Assembly (NCBI GenBank): GCA_031271475.1
Contig: JAISVP010000154.1
Span: 1 to 7,437, forward strand
Reading direction: 5' to 3'
Origin: Oscillospiraceae bacterium
GTDB lineage: Bacteria; Bacillota; Clostridia; Oscillospirales; Ruminococcaceae
Length of the DNA stretch: 7,437 nt
In this document: positions 6,440 through 7,437 of the stretch, piece by piece
Numbering within the stretch: position 1 is the stretch's first letter
Layout of the letters: every line of letters begins with the position of its first letter
Position numbers and translations under genes: made by a program
The notes under the pieces: model-generated
Seen by the model: the letters and a program-made list of their open reading frames with translations, nothing else
Databases searched by the model: none
What the model was told of the DNA's origin: nothing

Positions 6440-7437
6440 CTATAATGATATGTGGTTGTTATACATTGGCTGCAAGCCTCTTAAAAGGAGCATGGCGTGA
6501 ATTTCGGCGACACTGCGGGTGTCGGAAATCTCAAACTGTTCGCCGCCTTTTTGACTCTGTCCGTGTCCGCCTACACCAACGGATACTCCGGCGGAAATCT
6601 TTGTTGCGGCAAGACCTACGACATTATCGCGGAATGCGGCTGATTCACGTGTTGATACAGTAATTCCCGCAAACGGCATAAAGAGTCTGTATGCAAGCAT
6701 TACTTGCAGCAACTCCCGTTCAGTTACCGCATTTTCCCACCTGTATGTATTTCCGTCTTCATTGCCTTCAAACGGTCTTAAACGTGGAAGTGAGAAAGAA
6801 ATTTCCGCATGAGGATATTTTTTTAGGAGCATATCCGCGTGCACGCCTGTAAGAAATGCATCTTCACGAAAATTCCCAAGTCCCAGCAATGCTCCCAACG
6901 CAACTCCGCGAATCCCTGACTTTAATGCCCGCTCCAATGCTCCGAGTCTGTACGTATACGAGCGTTTCGGTCCTGACGGATGTACTTTTTCATACAGTAC
7001 GGGAGAATATGTTTCTTGATAAACGCTTACGAAATCTGCGCCGCACTCATTTATGTAGGTATATTGCGATTCTGATAAAGGATAAATCTCAATTCCTACC
7101 GTGTTAAAATATTTTACTGCAATCTTTACGGCATTCCCGATATATTCCGTATTTGCGGCATTTTCGGATTCTCCTGTAAGGATTAGTATTTCATCCAGTC
7201 CCGTAGCAGAAATTGCCTTAAACTCACTGTGGATTTCATCAAATGTAAGCTTTGCCCGTTTAAGTTTACTCGTACATCTGAATCCGCAATATGTACAAGC
7301 GTTTTCGCAGTAATTGGAAATATACAGCGGTGTAAATAAAGCGATAGAATTTCCAAAATTACGCTGAGTTTCGTGTTTCGCCCGTCTTGCCGTAAGTTCT
7401 AACACAGCGTCTGCGGCAGGGCTGAGAAGTGCCGCAA
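6440..7437 (-). CDS. thiH: 2-iminoacetate (dehydroglycine) synthase ThiH, radical SAM, 5' partial
   Basis: This radical SAM enzyme splits tyrosine into p-cresol and dehydroglycine, the C2-N unit that ThiG uses for the thiamine thiazole in anaerobes. The [4Fe-4S] motif CxxxCxxC reads CENACTYCGF, with its cysteines encoded at 7307-7309, 7295-7297 and 7286-7288, just after the typical TPLYISNYC strand. The C-terminal EQFEISDTRS-AEIHAML block is also characteristic. A GTG at 7403-7405 is not the start: the frame continues to the window edge as AALLSPAADA, matching the LLSPAA segment that precedes this region in ThiH proteins. About 332 residues are in view of the family's roughly 370, so only a short N-terminus is missing. 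It is first in a visible thiH-tenI pair; thiS, thiG and thiF are expected beyond the right edge. Confidence 0.94.
   Translation of the reverse strand, partial: AALLSPAADAVLELTARRAKHETQRNFGNSIALFTPLYISNYCENACTYCGFRCTSKLKRAKLTFDEIHSEFKAISATGLDEILILTGESENAANTEYIGNAVKIAVKYFNTVGIEIYPLSESQYTYINECGADFVSVYQETYSPVLYEKVHPSGPKRSYTYRLGALERALKSGIRGVALGALLGLGNFREDAFLTGVHADMLLKKYPHAEISFSLPRLRPFEGNEDGNTYRWENAVTERELLQVMLAYRLFMPFAGITVSTRESAAFRDNVVGLAATKISAGVSVGVGGHGQSQKGGEQFEISDTRSVAEIHAMLLLRGLQPMYNNHISL

Noticed and set aside
6005..6663. Several plus-strand frames across the TenI-like and thiH genes
   Set aside because: They are antisense to two well-supported genes and show no protein family features.
7415..7424. 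GGGCTGAGA on the plus strand, resembling the conserved core of a TPP riboswitch
   Set aside because: It is the antisense of the conserved LLSPAA coding segment of thiH. It points away from the thiamine genes and lacks the rest of the riboswitch in view.

Overview
The window looks like a chromosomal stretch from a low-to-moderate-GC Firmicute, most likely an anaerobic member of the Clostridia. The pointers are purine-rich Shine-Dalgarno sites, consensus sigma-A promoters, a Firmicute-type glycolytic GAPDH, an oxygen-sensitive ThiH-type thiamine enzyme beside a TenI-like protein, and a Gly-X-Thr collagen-like surface protein. The genus cannot be named from sequence alone.

Layout, left to right. 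Positions 1-1133 (+) hold the 3' part of a collagen-like protein gene (5' end outside the window): a Gly-X-Y domain of about 180 residues, then a C-terminal domain of about 190 residues, closed by a strong hairpin terminator. A gene-free AT-rich stretch follows (1134-1689); its last 100 bases are copy A of a short hairpin-rich repeat. Next is a family 2 glycosyltransferase (1690-2670, +), sharing a bidirectional terminator with a convergent gapA-type GAPDH gene (2751-3764, -). gapA has a consensus promoter and a leader of about 87 nt containing a hairpin and an operator-like dyad. Back to back with gapA is an initiator tRNA-fMet gene (4021-4097, +), whose promoter sits so close that transcription could start at tRNA nucleotide 1. 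Then comes trkA (4275-5666, +), a two-domain RCK potassium-uptake regulator. Copy B of the repeat lies inverted after trkA, followed by a bidirectional terminator shared with a convergent thiamine operon end: thiH (from beyond the right edge to 6440, -) and a TenI-like gene (5864-6430, -).

Functional reading. ThiH makes the dehydroglycine used to build the thiamine thiazole, and the TenI-like protein probably tautomerises that thiazole phosphate; the rest of the operon should lie to the right of the window. The glycosyltransferase beside the threonine-rich collagen-like gene suggests glycosylation of its Gly-X-Thr repeats, as known for BclA-type spore-surface proteins; this is inference. gapA, tRNA-fMet and trkA are housekeeping genes.

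Most worth following up: the inverted pair of about 95-bp hairpin repeats, which carry an in-frame ATG that artificially extends the glycosyltransferase frame; the apparently leaderless initiator tRNA with an A1:A72 mismatch; the collagen-like/glycosyltransferase pair; and the TenI-like protein that lacks the metal-binding aspartates of true ThiE.
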